In this document: positions 36,197 to 46,500 of the stretch, one piece after another
Numbering within the stretch: the stretch's first letter is position 1
Layout of the letters: every line of letters begins with the position of its first letter
NCBI GenBank assembly: GCA_021229015.1
Contig: CM037787.1
Span: 41,866,170-41,930,169 of the forward strand
Length of the DNA stretch: 64,000 nucleotides
Origin: Solen grandis
Lineage: Eukaryota; Mollusca; Bivalvia; Adapedonta; Solenidae
Direction of reading: 5' to 3'
Notes under the pieces: generated by a model
Seen by the model: the letters and a program-made list of their open reading frames with translations, nothing else
The model's database searches: none
Told to the model about the DNA's origin: nothing
Translations under genes and position numbers: made by a program

Positions 36197-37176
36197 ATTG
36201 CCCAGCTTAACGTTGAAGAATGGACTAAGAATAATCATGACTTGAGATGTGCCTTAGTAAATGCGATAGACGCTGACATTTTGTCACTGTGCGAAACCCA
36301 CCTTACTTTTAACAATGTGATTGATATCGACAATTATGTATGGTTTGGTCATAATCGCCAGTGCTTACATAGAAACGCCCCTAGGGGGTCTGGTGGTGTC
36401 GGTATACTGATAAAATCATGGATGTTAGACTATTATGATATTAATATTCTTGACAAAAATTGCGAAGGAATTTTGCTGATTGAGTTAAAGCATCGCACTT
36501 TAGAGTACAATATTCTATTGTTTTCATGTTATTTACCACCTGAAAACTCAGTCTGGGGTAGAGACGCGCAAAGTTTCTTTTCACATGTATTATCATTGAT
36601 ATACATTTATAGCAGTAGTGATTTTGTTATAGTATGTGGTAATTTCAATTCTAGAATTGGCGACTTAGCTGATGTTTTGGGTGATGTTGATATTTTGTCA
36701 AGTAGGGTTGATACAGACACCTGTGTTAATCAACATGTTAGGGAACTCATTGACTTTTTTAAACGAATCAAAATGTTGTGTATTGAATGGGCGATTTAAA
36801 GGTGACAATTATACATGCATCTCGTCAAAAGGAAGGTCCGTAGTAGACTATACTTTTGTACCCCATGACAACTTTCATTGCTGGAAATCGTTTCACTTTA
36901 TTCCGATACAGACTATAGTTGACGATCACAATCTGCATGATTTACTGGGTAGCGCGCGAGGTTACCTGACCACTCCGTGTTGATGGGTCAGCTTAATTAT
37001 AGACACTGGATTAGTCAATCATACGTCATCGAACGATACAGACTATGGTGACCTAGTCACTGGACCAAGATATAAACTTAACTGTAAACCTTGTGATTTC
37101 ATGGACAGTGAGTATGCCCGCATTGTTGGATGTAATTGCGCAAATCGAACACTGCAGATACACGCAACAGGACAAC
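36197..37176 (+). pseudogene. Non-LTR endonuclease domain, decayed
   Basis: Begins ISIAQLNVEEWTKNNHDLRC, then ADILSLCETHL (36,278-36,310, catalytic Glu), GSGGVGILIKSW, CYLPPENSVWG, VIVCGNFNSRIG, RSVVDYTFVPHD, DHSVLMGQLNYRHW, then YKLNCKPCDFMDSEYARIV and VIAQIEHCRYTQQDN. This is the full order of an APE-type endonuclease and its linker to the reverse transcriptase. Frameshifts occur at about 36,760, at about 36,960 and near 37,130, with a stop at about 37,045. The usual GDFN is GNFN here, losing a catalytic Asp. The frame ends at 37,176 exactly where foreign DNA begins. Confidence 0.8.
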
Positions 37177-37266
37177 TGAGAATCACAAGCCCTCTTTCTC
37201 TGCTGGAGTATTGTTTCGTGCCGTTGAGCCAAGTTGGATTCAATGCAGCATGTTTGGGTCGTCGGT

Positions 37267-38388
37267 CTAGCAGTGTAGTTGTGGCTCGTCGGTTCTAGCA
37301 GATGTAGGTTGTGGCTCGTCGGTTCTAGCAGGTGTAGGTTGTGGCTCGTCGGCTGTATTCTGTTGGCCACAGATAGCTAGGAGATCATCTTCAGACTGTA
37401 GTCGTTCCAGAATCTCACTTGGCAGACTTGAAGATGTTAGTCCCACTTTTGGATTTTCGCCAAAAAGTGCCTTGTAAGGTGTCTGGTTTATACCAGCATG
37501 GTGTGAACAGTTTTTCTGTTGTGTGAACTTCAGGCCAACTGTCCAGTCGTTGGTGTTGTTGTCACTCATCCAGGCTACCAGAATGTCCTTAATGTCACTA
37601 TTCGCTCTCTCTACTGAGCCCTGGCTTTGGGGATGTCTTGGTTTTCCGTGAACCATAACGAGCTGCGGCCACAACTCTTTCAGCTCAGTGATAACCTGTG
37701 CGGTGAATTCAGAACCATTGTCACTCTGTAGAATGGCGGGGGCAACGAAGAGAAGGAAAATATCTAGTAGCTGATAGGCTACTTCTGCTGCTCTTTTTGA
37801 TGTTAAGGAGCGTAGGATCACAAACTTCGTAAGATGACACTGATAAACCATAATCCATTTATACTGCCCTTGAGGTAGAGACTGCATGTCAATTAGGTCA
37901 ACCTGGGCACGAGAATTAAACTCACTAGATAGGATAGGTTTAACAACAACACCCTTGGTCTTCGGACGTTTTCTTTTCCCTTGACAAACAACACAATAGG
38001 ACTTGAACAATTCAAGAGAGTCTTTTGTTATGTTGGCATACTTTTCCTTGATGTGTTTTAACATTCTGTCACGGCCACCATGACCAGTAGATATGTGAGC
38101 TTTCTTGATTATATTATACGTATCTTCTATGGTGACATAATACACTGGACGTTCTTCAGGTGATTCTCTTTTCTTGATCAGCTTTTCAACATCACCACAC
38201 TGTAGTATTTCATATTTAGACAGGAGGTAGTACTGATGTCTGGATTTCTTTGTTTCAGTGGTTGCTGCTAACCTCAGATCACTGATTGTCTTATAGTAAA
38301 CATCCCTTGGAAGAAGATGTTTCTCACACTGGGAATACTTCCGAAACAAAGCTTCACGGAATTTGAGTTCAACCGCTGTATTATCCAT
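37267..38388 (-). CDS. KRBA2-like integrase (DDE) protein
   Basis: 373 codons from ATG 38,388 to the stop at 37,267, no interruption. A zinc-binding HHCC is seen as H98-x4-H103-x28-C132-x2-C135 within AHISTGHGG...YCVVCQ. The integrase core has D164 (VDLID), D223 (QSDNGSEF) and E260 (QGSVERAN), an intact DDE triad with 36 residues between the last two. Core neighbours such as GKPRHPQSQGSVERAN are canonical. The C-terminus (346-370) is a 10-residue repeat TDEPQPTSAR. Such proteins catalyse DNA strand transfer; relatives are annotated in animals as KRAB-A-domain-containing protein 2-like although no KRAB domain is present here. It could be a live transposase, a recent insertion, or a co-opted gene. 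It lies antisense to the LINE it interrupts. Confidence 0.85.
   Translation of the reverse strand: MDNTAVELKFREALFRKYSQCEKHLLPRDVYYKTISDLRLAATTETKKSRHQYYLLSKYEILQCGDVEKLIKKRESPEERPVYYVTIEDTYNIIKKAHISTGHGGRDRMLKHIKEKYANITKDSLELFKSYCVVCQGKRKRPKTKGVVVKPILSSEFNSRAQVDLIDMQSLPQGQYKWIMVYQCHLTKFVILRSLTSKRAAEVAYQLLDIFLLFVAPAILQSDNGSEFTAQVITELKELWPQLVMVHGKPRHPQSQGSVERANSDIKDILVAWMSDNNTNDWTVGLKFTQQKNCSHHAGINQTPYKALFGENPKVGLTSSSLPSEILERLQSEDDLLAICGQQNTADEPQPTPARTDEPQPTSARTDEPQLHC
37270..37358 (-). repeat. 30-bp coding minisatellite at the integrase C-terminus
   Basis: Three copies of a 30-bp unit (plus strand GTTGTGGCTCGTCGGTTCTA with GCAGGTGTAG) encode TDEPQPT(P/S)AR. The final copy runs into the stop codon. 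Confidence 0.85.
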
Positions 38389-38604
38389 TTTGAATCACAC
38401 TGAATCACTTACAAAGTTAAAATGTAATGAACGTAAGAAAACACATGCTTTTATAGCAATAATGAGTAATTATATTGCTAAAGCAATTTTTGAAGTATCA
38501 ATTAATAGTAATTAAAGTATGATTAAACACATTTTTTAAAGAACGCATTTTGTTGACACAATTCAAGTTTTCTTTTTTTCAGGTATGATGAAAGAAGTAA
38601 TTAA
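38389..38604. other. AT-rich 5' flank of the integrase gene
   Basis: Part of the 1.9-kb insert. No clear TATA box or splice signals found. Confidence 0.35.
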
Positions 38605-38832
38605 ATTACTTATGATGATTAGTTACACAATTAGTCACTTAAACCATGATCAAAGCAATCAATGTAGATAATCAAAGGGTAGTGGGATTTGGGTTTATCA
38701 TACATTAGTAAACCAATTATAATTATCCAATTATTAATGATGATTAGTTACACAATTTGTCACTTAAACCATGATCAAAGCAATCAATGTAGATAATCAA
38801 AGGGTAGTGGGAGTGGGGTTTATCATACGTTT
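38605..38832 (+). repeat. 125-bp tandem duplication
   Basis: ATGATGATTAGTTACACAAT starts at 38,612 and again at 38,737. Both are followed by GTCACTTAAACCATGATC and GGGTAGTGGGA...GGGTTTATCATAC with few differences. It lies upstream of the integrase start. Confidence 0.85.
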
Positions 38833-39078
38833 TAATTAGCTTGCACAATGCTGTGTTGCTTTAATTTGACTATAATCATTTTAAATATGTTCTTTTTTTC
38901 TTATTTTGTTTTTTTTGTGGTATATTCAAATAAATTATACCAGTTATGATATCTAAGGCATAACTAAACTCAAGACATTATTACATAGATTGGCTGAAAC
39001 TGAACCAGTCAATCTGTGTAACACTGACATGGAGATTTTAGCCATTTCATGAAACGGCTGATTTCACAGATTGGCTGT

Positions 39079-40290
39079 AACATATACACTAGGTTATATG
39101 AAATTATAAAGAATGAAATGTTTAACACAATTCCAAGATATAAGGCTACCAGTCGCACTAACAAACAAAAAAGGAAAGAAAATTTAACAAGCCATTTTGG
39201 AATGATGAACTGAGCAATCTATGGCAAACAATGCGTAGTTGTGAAAATGATTTTATTAACTGTAAAAGAAATCGCACAAGAACGCAGTGGGAAGAGGACC
39301 CAGTATATAATTGCAAGGAACAAGTTTGACAAGCGTCTTCATCAGTGTGAACGGGCATATAGACGGACGATGGCTGAAGATATAGAATCTATGACGATTT
39401 CGAATCCGACAGATTTCTGGGAAAAGATTTAAAAAAAATTAGGCCCTCGGAAAGACACTTTGATCCCGGAAGAGGTGATTGATGAATATGGGAACGTGAC
39501 GAGAGAGAAGGCGGCAATTTATGATAGGAGGTCCCGTGATTTTGAGAACTTATATAATGGATCTGACAATAGTGAATTTGATGGTGATTTATACCACAGG
39601 ACAAGAAATCATAAACAAGTAATGGAAATGAATATAGCTGATCAATTGTATTCGGCCAACGTTACGCTTAACCAGAATTTATCTATAGAAGAGGTAGCGA
39701 GTTTTGTCATGGCAACAAAATCAAAATCTGCGTGCGGTATAGACAATATAACCTATGTGGTACTTAAAAACCCAGTAGTTATCGCAGTTCTTCATAAACC
39801 TTTTCAATTGATATTGACACAAACATTATACCATGTGATTGGAGAAAGGCTGTGATATTTCCAATATTAAAGGACAGTAACTCTGATAAACGTGTTCCGC
39901 TGAATTACCGTGGTATTAGCCTGCTTTCGAGTATCAGTAAAGTTTACAGTGCATTTATTAACCGGAGATGGACAACATATCTTAATGAAAATGATATTCT
40001 GGCAGATGAGCAAAATGGCTTCAGGAGAGACCGTTCATGTGAGGACCATGTTTTTACCCTAAATAGTGTAATATAAAACAATGATAAAGTATTTACGGCT
40101 ATATTGACTTAAAAATGGTCTTTGACTTTGTGGATAGAGACATAATGCTCTCAAAATTACTTTCATATGGTATAGACGGAAAAGTATACCAGAACATCAA
40201 GACAATGTATGAGAGAACGATAGCTACAATAAAACATAATGGCAAACTCACAAACTGGTTTGATTGCAGAACTGGTGTATATATTGTATA
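39079..40290 (+). pseudogene. Non-LTR reverse transcriptase, decayed and 3'-truncated
   Basis: Reads on from the endonuclease piece: LYEIIKNEMFNTIPRYKATS, NKPFWNDELSNLWQTMRSCE, RLHQCERAYRRTMAEDIESM, ISNPTDFWEKI, then fingers VPLNYRGISLLSSISKVYSA and EQNGFRRDRSCEDHVFTLNS. Motif A (IDLKMVFDFVDRDIM, at about 40,106-40,150) is reached after a one-base loss. Stops and shifts lie at about 39,328, 39,430, 39,854 and 40,074. It ends at WFDCRTGV before the YADD box, so the catalytic palm is incomplete. Confidence 0.8.
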
Positions 40291-40321
40291 TCACATGTCA
40301 CTATATTAACAATTTACAATT

Positions 40322-41200
40322 GTATTTCGCCTTTGATCAAAGAATATCGGATAAACTATCGAAATTTATCCAATTTTCATCAACATTGTGATTAATTGAT
40401 AAACGCCATGTAGTGTAATTCTACCTTTCACGTGTATCCCTTTATAACGTGTTTGAGTGTATCGTGAGTCACGACTGTCGTGATCACAATAAAGTACCCA
40501 TTGATAAGGACTCGCGTTACCTGTGCTCAAGCATAGCAACATGTGAGAACCGGAAACAGTCACGACGGCTGTTGTTACACACGAGGAAGTGCTGCTTGGG
40601 GTATTGGTAACAGAGTTAATGCATAGTTCCATGACCCACCTATTAGCATATCTTAACAATAGATTACAGTTAGATTTTGTCCCACAAACAGAGTGTTAAC
40701 AAAGGAGCACATGTCATTGTTTGTGGCCAAACCTATTTTTATTCAAATAAAAGTTAGGGTCACGGAACTATCCATTGCATTATGTATCGTGTCGGTGATG
40801 TAAATGTTTTAAAGGTACATATAAAGTCCGTGAAAATACTTTTACTATTAAATACTAATGATTATGGTTACCTAAACTCACATTACTGATCACAATCAGT
40901 TATAATACCAAATCTAGTTGTATGGTTTCGTATATACTATCTCGTTAATAATTTTCGTTAGGAAATTCCAAATAAAGGTCCTTCTTCTTAGAAAGCCAAC
41001 ATTCGAATGTATCTTTGTATCATTTTAAGAAAAAAAGTTTCGCCAACACGGGGCTGGGTACAGACAAACCACGTGACCAGTTTATTGCAATTGACGATTA
41101 ATTGCGCAATGTTAATTACAGACACCGCTAAACAGTAAACAAGCCATTAAATTCTGGCGTTTTTATTACACGTACATTGACATTTAAACAAAGAATGTAT
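40322..41200 (+). repeat. Repeat X, 3' part
   Basis: Continues the match to 23,790-24,545 from TTTCGCCTTTGATC onward: GAATATCGGATAAACTATCG, CCATTGATAAGG, GGTGATGTAAATGTTTTAAA, AATGATTATGGTTACC, AATAAAGGTCCTTC, AACCACGTGACCAG and CTGGCGTTTTTATTACACGT. An extra 100 bp or so (about 40,610-40,780) is absent from the copy at 23.6 kb. Confidence 0.6.
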
Positions 41201-41559
41201 CACGTGTTTTATGCAAAATGTTTCACTAAACGAAGTATGAATGGAAAAAAAAGCTTAATCATTTAATTAAATAAAAATTGGAATTTTTGGAAAACATTTT
41301 ATTACAATTAGTCTTACCATCTTATAGAGAAAATATATTGTTGAAGTGAAAAAAAGAAGAAAATAAAACCGATAAAGTATAAAAAATATTGATTGTATGA
41401 TATTAGAATAATGTGTTTTTCAATATATTCAAATAACGTCACCAAGGGAGTAGCGCCCATTATACATGTACTATTTATCTGTATACAAAGGAGTCCTGGA
41501 GAGATTTAGATTGACATCTGAGAACATCTTTGAACTCATTATTGCAGTTCTAACTTCAA

Positions 41560-41755
41560 AATCTCGGGGGGAAATTCCCCGGACCCACGACAGAGGGACA
41601 GGAACCCCAGCCACGTGCGAAGGTTGCGAGTTCGAACCCCGATGGAGACAAGAATTCTTCATGACCTCCCAGGCACTAAGTACTGGTCCAACCCAGGAAC
41701 CGTTGAGAGGGATTAGTATATGTTTCCCAATCGACGTTAAATAAATAAGTTTAAA
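41560..41755 (+). repeat. tRNA-derived SINE, same central domain as 32,850
   Basis: B box GCGAGTTCGAACCCC at about 41,628, then CTTCATGACCTCCCAGGC, GTACTGGTCCAACCCAGG, GAGAGGGATTAGTATATG and TTTCCCAATCGACGTTAAAT with an AAATAAATAAG tail. The A-box half is poor. Confidence 0.65.
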
Positions 41756-42640
41756 TTAATCGTTGGTACACAGTGTAACCTTACCACGTGGTATGAGGCG
41801 CCATTTTAAGCTGTCACAAACTCGATTCGTAGGAGAAAACTATACTAAAAGTAATTCTAATTTTATTAATTAATATAATTTTTTTATGGGATATAATGCA
41901 AGTGAAAAAGAAAATTTGCCCAACACATCTTTTGTTCGATGCATATTTTCCTAATATTCGGGAAAACATTATAGGTGGCGCGCTTTTCGCCAACTGTGAC
42001 GGCTCGGTCTGTGACCGGGACCTTCTTGTCGTATATGGTATCTAAAGAACAGCAAGATAAAGGTGTTTATAGCTGTGTTTTAACCCAAAATGTATAGCTG
42101 TTCCTTGGAACATTATCTTATTTATATTTTCCCTTTCAAATTTAATGCACATAAACCTTACATTTGTTTTTTTTTTTTCTGTTCTGTTCATAAAATATTT
42201 TACAGGAAAGGAAATGTGGACCTTGCTACGTCAAAATCATTATTCCCGCACTAAATACTTTGTGTAGCTGTATATATAACAAAATCAGCTAAATCGATCT
42301 CGTGCATATATTCGCATTATAATACAATGCAATATAGCTACAATACAATGCATTATAATACACATTCTCTCTGTACAGTGTTCACATCAAGACACGCAGG
42401 TGAAGAGGATGTGATCTAATGTTACCTTGACAACACGTCACCCCTATAGCTACCTCCGAGTCGTATACACAGTTACAAAATAATCAATGTATTCGCACTT
42501 TTTGCGGTTTACAAAAATTAGTAGGCAGTATACCCCATCAATAATGCATCAACTGTTCGATGTCAGAGGATTTACTGTATATGGACACATGACGATTTGA
42601 AAATAGATGCAACTGTTTTGAACCATAAAATATTCTTATG
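41756..42640. other. Intergenic DNA upstream of the cysteine-rich gene
   Basis: No gene or array seen. It may hold upstream control sequence for the gene starting at 42,704. Confidence 0.45.
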
Positions 42641-42648
42641 ATTATACG

Positions 42649-42656
42649 TATATAAG
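42649..42656 (+). promoter_or_regulatory. TATA-box candidate
   Basis: TATATAAG lies 48-55 bases before the ATG at 42,704, a spacing that would give a 5' UTR of about 20-25 bases. AT-rich surroundings make chance occurrence possible. Confidence 0.35.
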
Positions 42657-42703
42657 TAATACGTAATTTCTCAATCAGGATATAATATTTCATATCGGGA
42701 AAT

Positions 42704-42798
42704 ATGGTTCGACTTTTACTTTTCGCAACACTTGTATTGTTATGCCAAAGAGGTATGTTTCTCTTTCTCTCTCTCTCCTATCGATATACTCGTACGTG

Positions 42799-42874
<76 letters not shown>

Positions 42875-45114
42875 ATGTTTAACATAATAAATATACAACT
42901 TCATTGCTGTAAAGAAAGTTTTAGTACTAGACTAGGAGTATATTGAAATCCTACAATTCGTATTTAACTTTGTTTTTCTCAACCACAAATGTTCACTTAA
43001 TTTTCTTTGATTTTTCGAGTATGTTTCCGGGTTCTTTTTTCTCTCGTGACTTTAAAGATAATGCAATTTTTACATAATTATCAATTTACTTATTTATCTT
43101 TTTGTTTATTTTGATATACACATATGGAAATCATTAGCGTTTTACAAAAGAAAATGTTATTATTTTTTATCAGGATTTTTCTCCGTTTTTTTTATACACC
43201 CGTGGAATGACGGGACGTATTATGGATTCACTGCTGGCGGGCGGCGTCCACTGAGGTTGCCCGCTCTCTAAGAAACTCTAAGAAACGTAAACCAATTTTA
43301 ACCAAAATTGGTCAAAATGTATATGGTTTCCGCTCTCTAACTCTAACAAACAGGAACCATTTCTTATTAAAGTTGCTCACAATATGTATGGGCACAATAT
43401 CTCGGCCAAGTATGATAACCAGCCAGAACACTCTAGAGTTTTTAGCCCTTGAATTGATGAAAAATTCTAAAATTAACAGTGTCCGTCCGCTCTCTAACTC
43501 TAAAATATCTTTACCAAACATTGTCAAAATGTATACTAGCACAATATCGCGGCAAAGTTCGATAAACAGCCAAAATGTCACAGACACTCTAAAGCTATGG
43601 TCCTTAACTTGATGAAAGACTCCAAAATTAACAGTGTCCACTCTAATTAGTGTCTAACTCTCGAACCAATCTTATCAAATTGATCACTAAGTGTATGGGC
43701 ACAATAAAACGGCCAAGTCTGATAACTAGCCATAATATTCCAGGTACTCTAGAGTTACGGCCCTTGAACTTATAAAAAATGCAAGACGGGCGATGACCAG
43801 CGATCTTGTTTTTAATCAAATTTGCATAAGCCTTCTTCTCTTTGTAAAGTGCGACGACTTGTAATTTAGATAACATTTCATATTCTTTCAGGATCAGCAA
43901 ATGGAGGGACAATTATCGAGTTGTTTGCAGACATGAGTATATCAAATGCTACAAACTGCTCAGAGCCCCTCACGACAGAAGACAGTTCTAAAACTTCACT
44001 GGATAGTATTTTACTTCATCAGCATCCGCTCTTTGAGCTAGGTAGCAACAATTCACGGCAATGCGTTGCCTTTGATTTTAAAATATACACAACAAAAGTA
44101 TTCACTTTGGCTTGTATTTTCCAAAGACGAAGTCGACTGATAAAGCATTGGCTCCTTATCGACTGTTCAAAGTCAAGAATTGTGTCAAATCAGTGTGATG
44201 CAGACGCACGATTTGAATACTCGGATATTGCTAAAAGCGCATGCACTATTATACGTGAACACACCGGATGCTTGCGTGTTAAAGAATTAAAGGAATATGG
44301 ACTGATTTGTTCTGAAGAACTAAGGACAGAGAAATCTCCGCGCAGAATAAGTCACGGTAAGATTGTTTTGTAATTTTTATTCATAAATAAAAAAAAATAG
44401 ACATTTAAGAGAGAATTCTACCTAATTGCACTTGGAATGTATACAATGGTATTTTTGATACAATATGGACTAAGACCTGCCTGAACACACGGTCTAGATA
44501 ATAATTCGAATTGCAGGACTTGTTCATGTCGGCGGAACGATTTATTGGGTGCTATTCTTAGTAGTGAAAAAATAAGAAACTCGCGGCCATTTTGTTTCTG
44601 GCGGTTGTATACGTTATATAGTAAAACCGCCATATTTGTTTGGCGGTTCCGGCGGTTCAGTAGTTGATTGACAGGTTTATGATAGACATGATCAGATAAG
44701 GTGAAAGTTGTATTGTTCTTGATTGAACCCTTTATAATAAGGTGAACGTTCTATTGTTCTTTTATTGACGGTGGGTTTTGTTGTAAGTGCTTATAAAGAA
44801 AGGATTAGAATAGCATTGATCGTGTGGTAAATTGTTTCACCAGATAAAGTGATGAGATAAGGTGTACGTTGTATATTGTTCATACGTTTGATGTGTATAC
44901 AGTCTTATTACCGACTCTGTGACTTAAACACTATTTATACAATAAATTTGTTTGATGAAATGTAATACAATGGATACCCATTTGTGGAGGATAATAACCG
45001 ATTATTATTTTTTTCTCCCTTCATTAAGGTGCGAATAGGTCAAATATGAACAGTTTTATCACTCAGTTACTGTTGTTGGTTATCTTAGGGTATTTGAGAG
45101 GACAATGGTTATAA
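42704..45114 (+). CDS. Novel small secreted, probably GPI-anchored cysteine-rich protein (three exons)
   Basis: Exons 42,704-42,752, 43,892-44,356 and 45,029-45,114 join in phase 1 at both junctions into 199 codons. Donors are GTATGT and GTAAGA; acceptors are TATTCTTTCAG and CTTCATTAAG. Exon 1 encodes a signal peptide (MVRLLLFATLVLLCQR). Exon 2 encodes the mature domain with Cys at 39, 74, 91, 108, 118, 134, 143 and 156, enough for four disulfides, and N-glycosylation sequons at N35, N38 and N69. Exon 3 encodes GANRSNMN, then a hydrophobic stretch (181-194, FITQLLLLVILGYL), RGQWL and stop. That layout is typical of a GPI-attachment signal, with a short type I membrane anchor as the alternative. 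I do not recognise the cysteine pattern. A symmetrical 1-1 phase exon is common for extracellular modules. The protein would act at the cell surface; its function is unknown. Confidence 0.72.
42803..42869. repeat. (AT)n microsatellite in intron 1
   Basis: About 33 AT units, 50 bp after the exon 1 donor. Confidence 0.9.
43265..43795. repeat. Tandem monomer array, type F, in intron 1
   Basis: About three units near 165 bp with CTCTCTAACTCTAA, GTATGGGCACAATA, CGGCCAAGT(A/C)TGATAAC(C/T)AGCC and AAATTAACAGTGTCC. Frames in it on both strands are monomer translations. Confidence 0.65.
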
Positions 45115-45705
45115 CGACAGCAAGACGAACGTAAATGCTTCAAACATATCCGCTTTCTCGGAGGATCCAATTATTCCAACGTGCTTTTACGACTTTTCTT
45201 CAAATCATTCAACTAGTTTTGAATGAATATGGATGTCTTGTCTCAGGAACAGTGTGCTTTTATTTACCACGAATTAGTGGAAAAGCCATACATATCATTG
45301 AAAAATATACTTAGATATGAAATGTATAAAGCAGCTCTCTATTATCCCTAAAGTCCAAAACATGCATTACACAGTGGTTAGGTAGAGCAGACACCTTTGA
45401 AAATTTCAAGAGGACATTAGCACAGTTATGTTTTAAGTATCACGTTGATATTAATATCAACACGATCAAGATTGGGGAATGGGAAAGATTTGTCATAACC
45501 GAGAAGGTTATAAACTGGATACATGATTTTAAAAACGGTGGATGTATAAGTTTGAGTATAGGAGCTGTAGATTCTTACATAAACATCATTTTCAATTATT
45601 AATGTGTGATGTATAAGTTCTATGATGCACGTATTTTTAGTTTACAGAAAAGTAAACATGTTTTCTTTTACTTTATAAGAAAACAATAAATTGAATGTAA
45701 AAACA
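45115..45705 (+). other. 3' UTR of the cysteine-rich gene (predicted)
   Basis: Follows the TAA at 45,112. The first plausible polyadenylation signal is AATAAA at 45,685-45,690. No further open frame joins to exon 3. Confidence 0.4.
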
Positions 45706-46315
45706 CTCTTTATGTCATTGTTGAGAATTTAACATCCCACCAACAGTATCTCGATCATAAAGGAATGTTTATAGATGGGTGAAGATATCAAGTGGGCAGA
45801 GACATTCACATAGAACCACTGACCTATCACAAACTACGTAATAGATGAATTTAACGCTCATAAATTGATTTGTTGAGTTTAATGTCCCAGCAACAGTATT
45901 TTAGTCATTCAGGTCTCCACTTATGAATGAAAGAATAATCTCTTAAAAGATCTGAGTGTTTCCAAGCTTTGTATTGATGACAATTTGAAAAGACAAAGGG
46001 AAACTATTTTGAAAACAGTGTACTTCTATTTACCATATCATTGTGAAAAACAAACAACAAAAAAACCACCAAAAACAACAACAACAACAAAAAAAAAAAC
46101 AAAAAAACCACATGCATTTTAATGAAACATATACCTAATTAAGACTAATACAAAGCAGTCTTATTTTATTAACGCAGAAAAACACCTTTAAATTCAATGA
46201 AATGTTTTAATTTACTGAGTGAGGAATTCAGACTATTAAATGAAATCCATTCATCACTTGAAATTCCATTATATTTTCTCACAGTTATTTGCTTTGCAAA
46301 AACTGAGTTTACTTA
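45706..46315. repeat. Intergenic DNA with inverted SINE tails
   Basis: TTAACATCCCACCAACAGTA (45,728) and TTTAATGTCCCAGCAACAGT (45,879) are the inverse of the CTGTTGGTGGGACGTTAAA SINE tail seen at 566-585. An A/C-rich simple stretch lies at 46,050-46,110. No gene seen. Confidence 0.45.
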
Positions 46316-46329
46316 TTTCATCATATTTA

Positions 46330-46500
46330 AAACTCTGTGAAAAGAGTGAGTCCATATGTCATTCTATGTGAAAAGAAAGAGTGAGTCCTCATTTCATTCT
46401 CTTTGAAAAGAGTGAGTCCTCATTTCATTCTTTTGAAAAAGTGAGTCCTCATTTCATTCTATTTGAAAATAGTGAGTCCTAATTGAAAAGAGTCATGATC
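46330..46500. repeat. Minisatellite, unit about 30-48 bp
   Basis: Repeated TGAAAAGAGTGAGTCC followed by TCATTTCATTCT with variable TTTG/ATGTG spacers, five clear units. Weaker GAAAAGA...GAGT copies continue to about 46,690. Confidence 0.75.

Larger units (their letters stand above)
37177..39078 (-). mobile_element. About 1.9-kb insert carrying a KRBA2-like integrase
   Basis: The surrounding LINE reads ...TQQDN up to 37,176 and resumes as IYTRLYEIIKNEMFNTIP from 39,082, with the codon AAC (Asn) present on both sides (37,174-37,176 and 39,079-39,081). That pins the insert to about 1,902 bp. AAC may be part of a short target duplication. Ends begin TGAGAATCAC on the left and, inverted, AGCCAATCTGTG on the right; terminal inverted repeats are weak at best. 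The likely nature is a Ginger-type or related integrase-bearing DNA transposon, or a fragment of one. Confidence 0.6.
35809..40321 (+). mobile_element. Decayed non-LTR retrotransposon inserted in repeat X, itself interrupted
   Basis: Layer two of a nest. It consists of an ORF1-like fragment (35,850-36,140), endonuclease (36,197-37,176), foreign insert (37,177-39,078) and reverse transcriptase (39,079-about 40,290). The coding parts share strand and order with one typical bivalve LINE, and the host repeat resumes at 40,322. Target-site duplications were not found. Confidence 0.75.

Noticed and set aside
46330..46500. CRISPR-like array (regular short repeats with spacers)
   Set aside because: The spacers are near-identical and the unit length varies; this is a eukaryotic minisatellite, and CRISPR is not expected in an animal nuclear genome.
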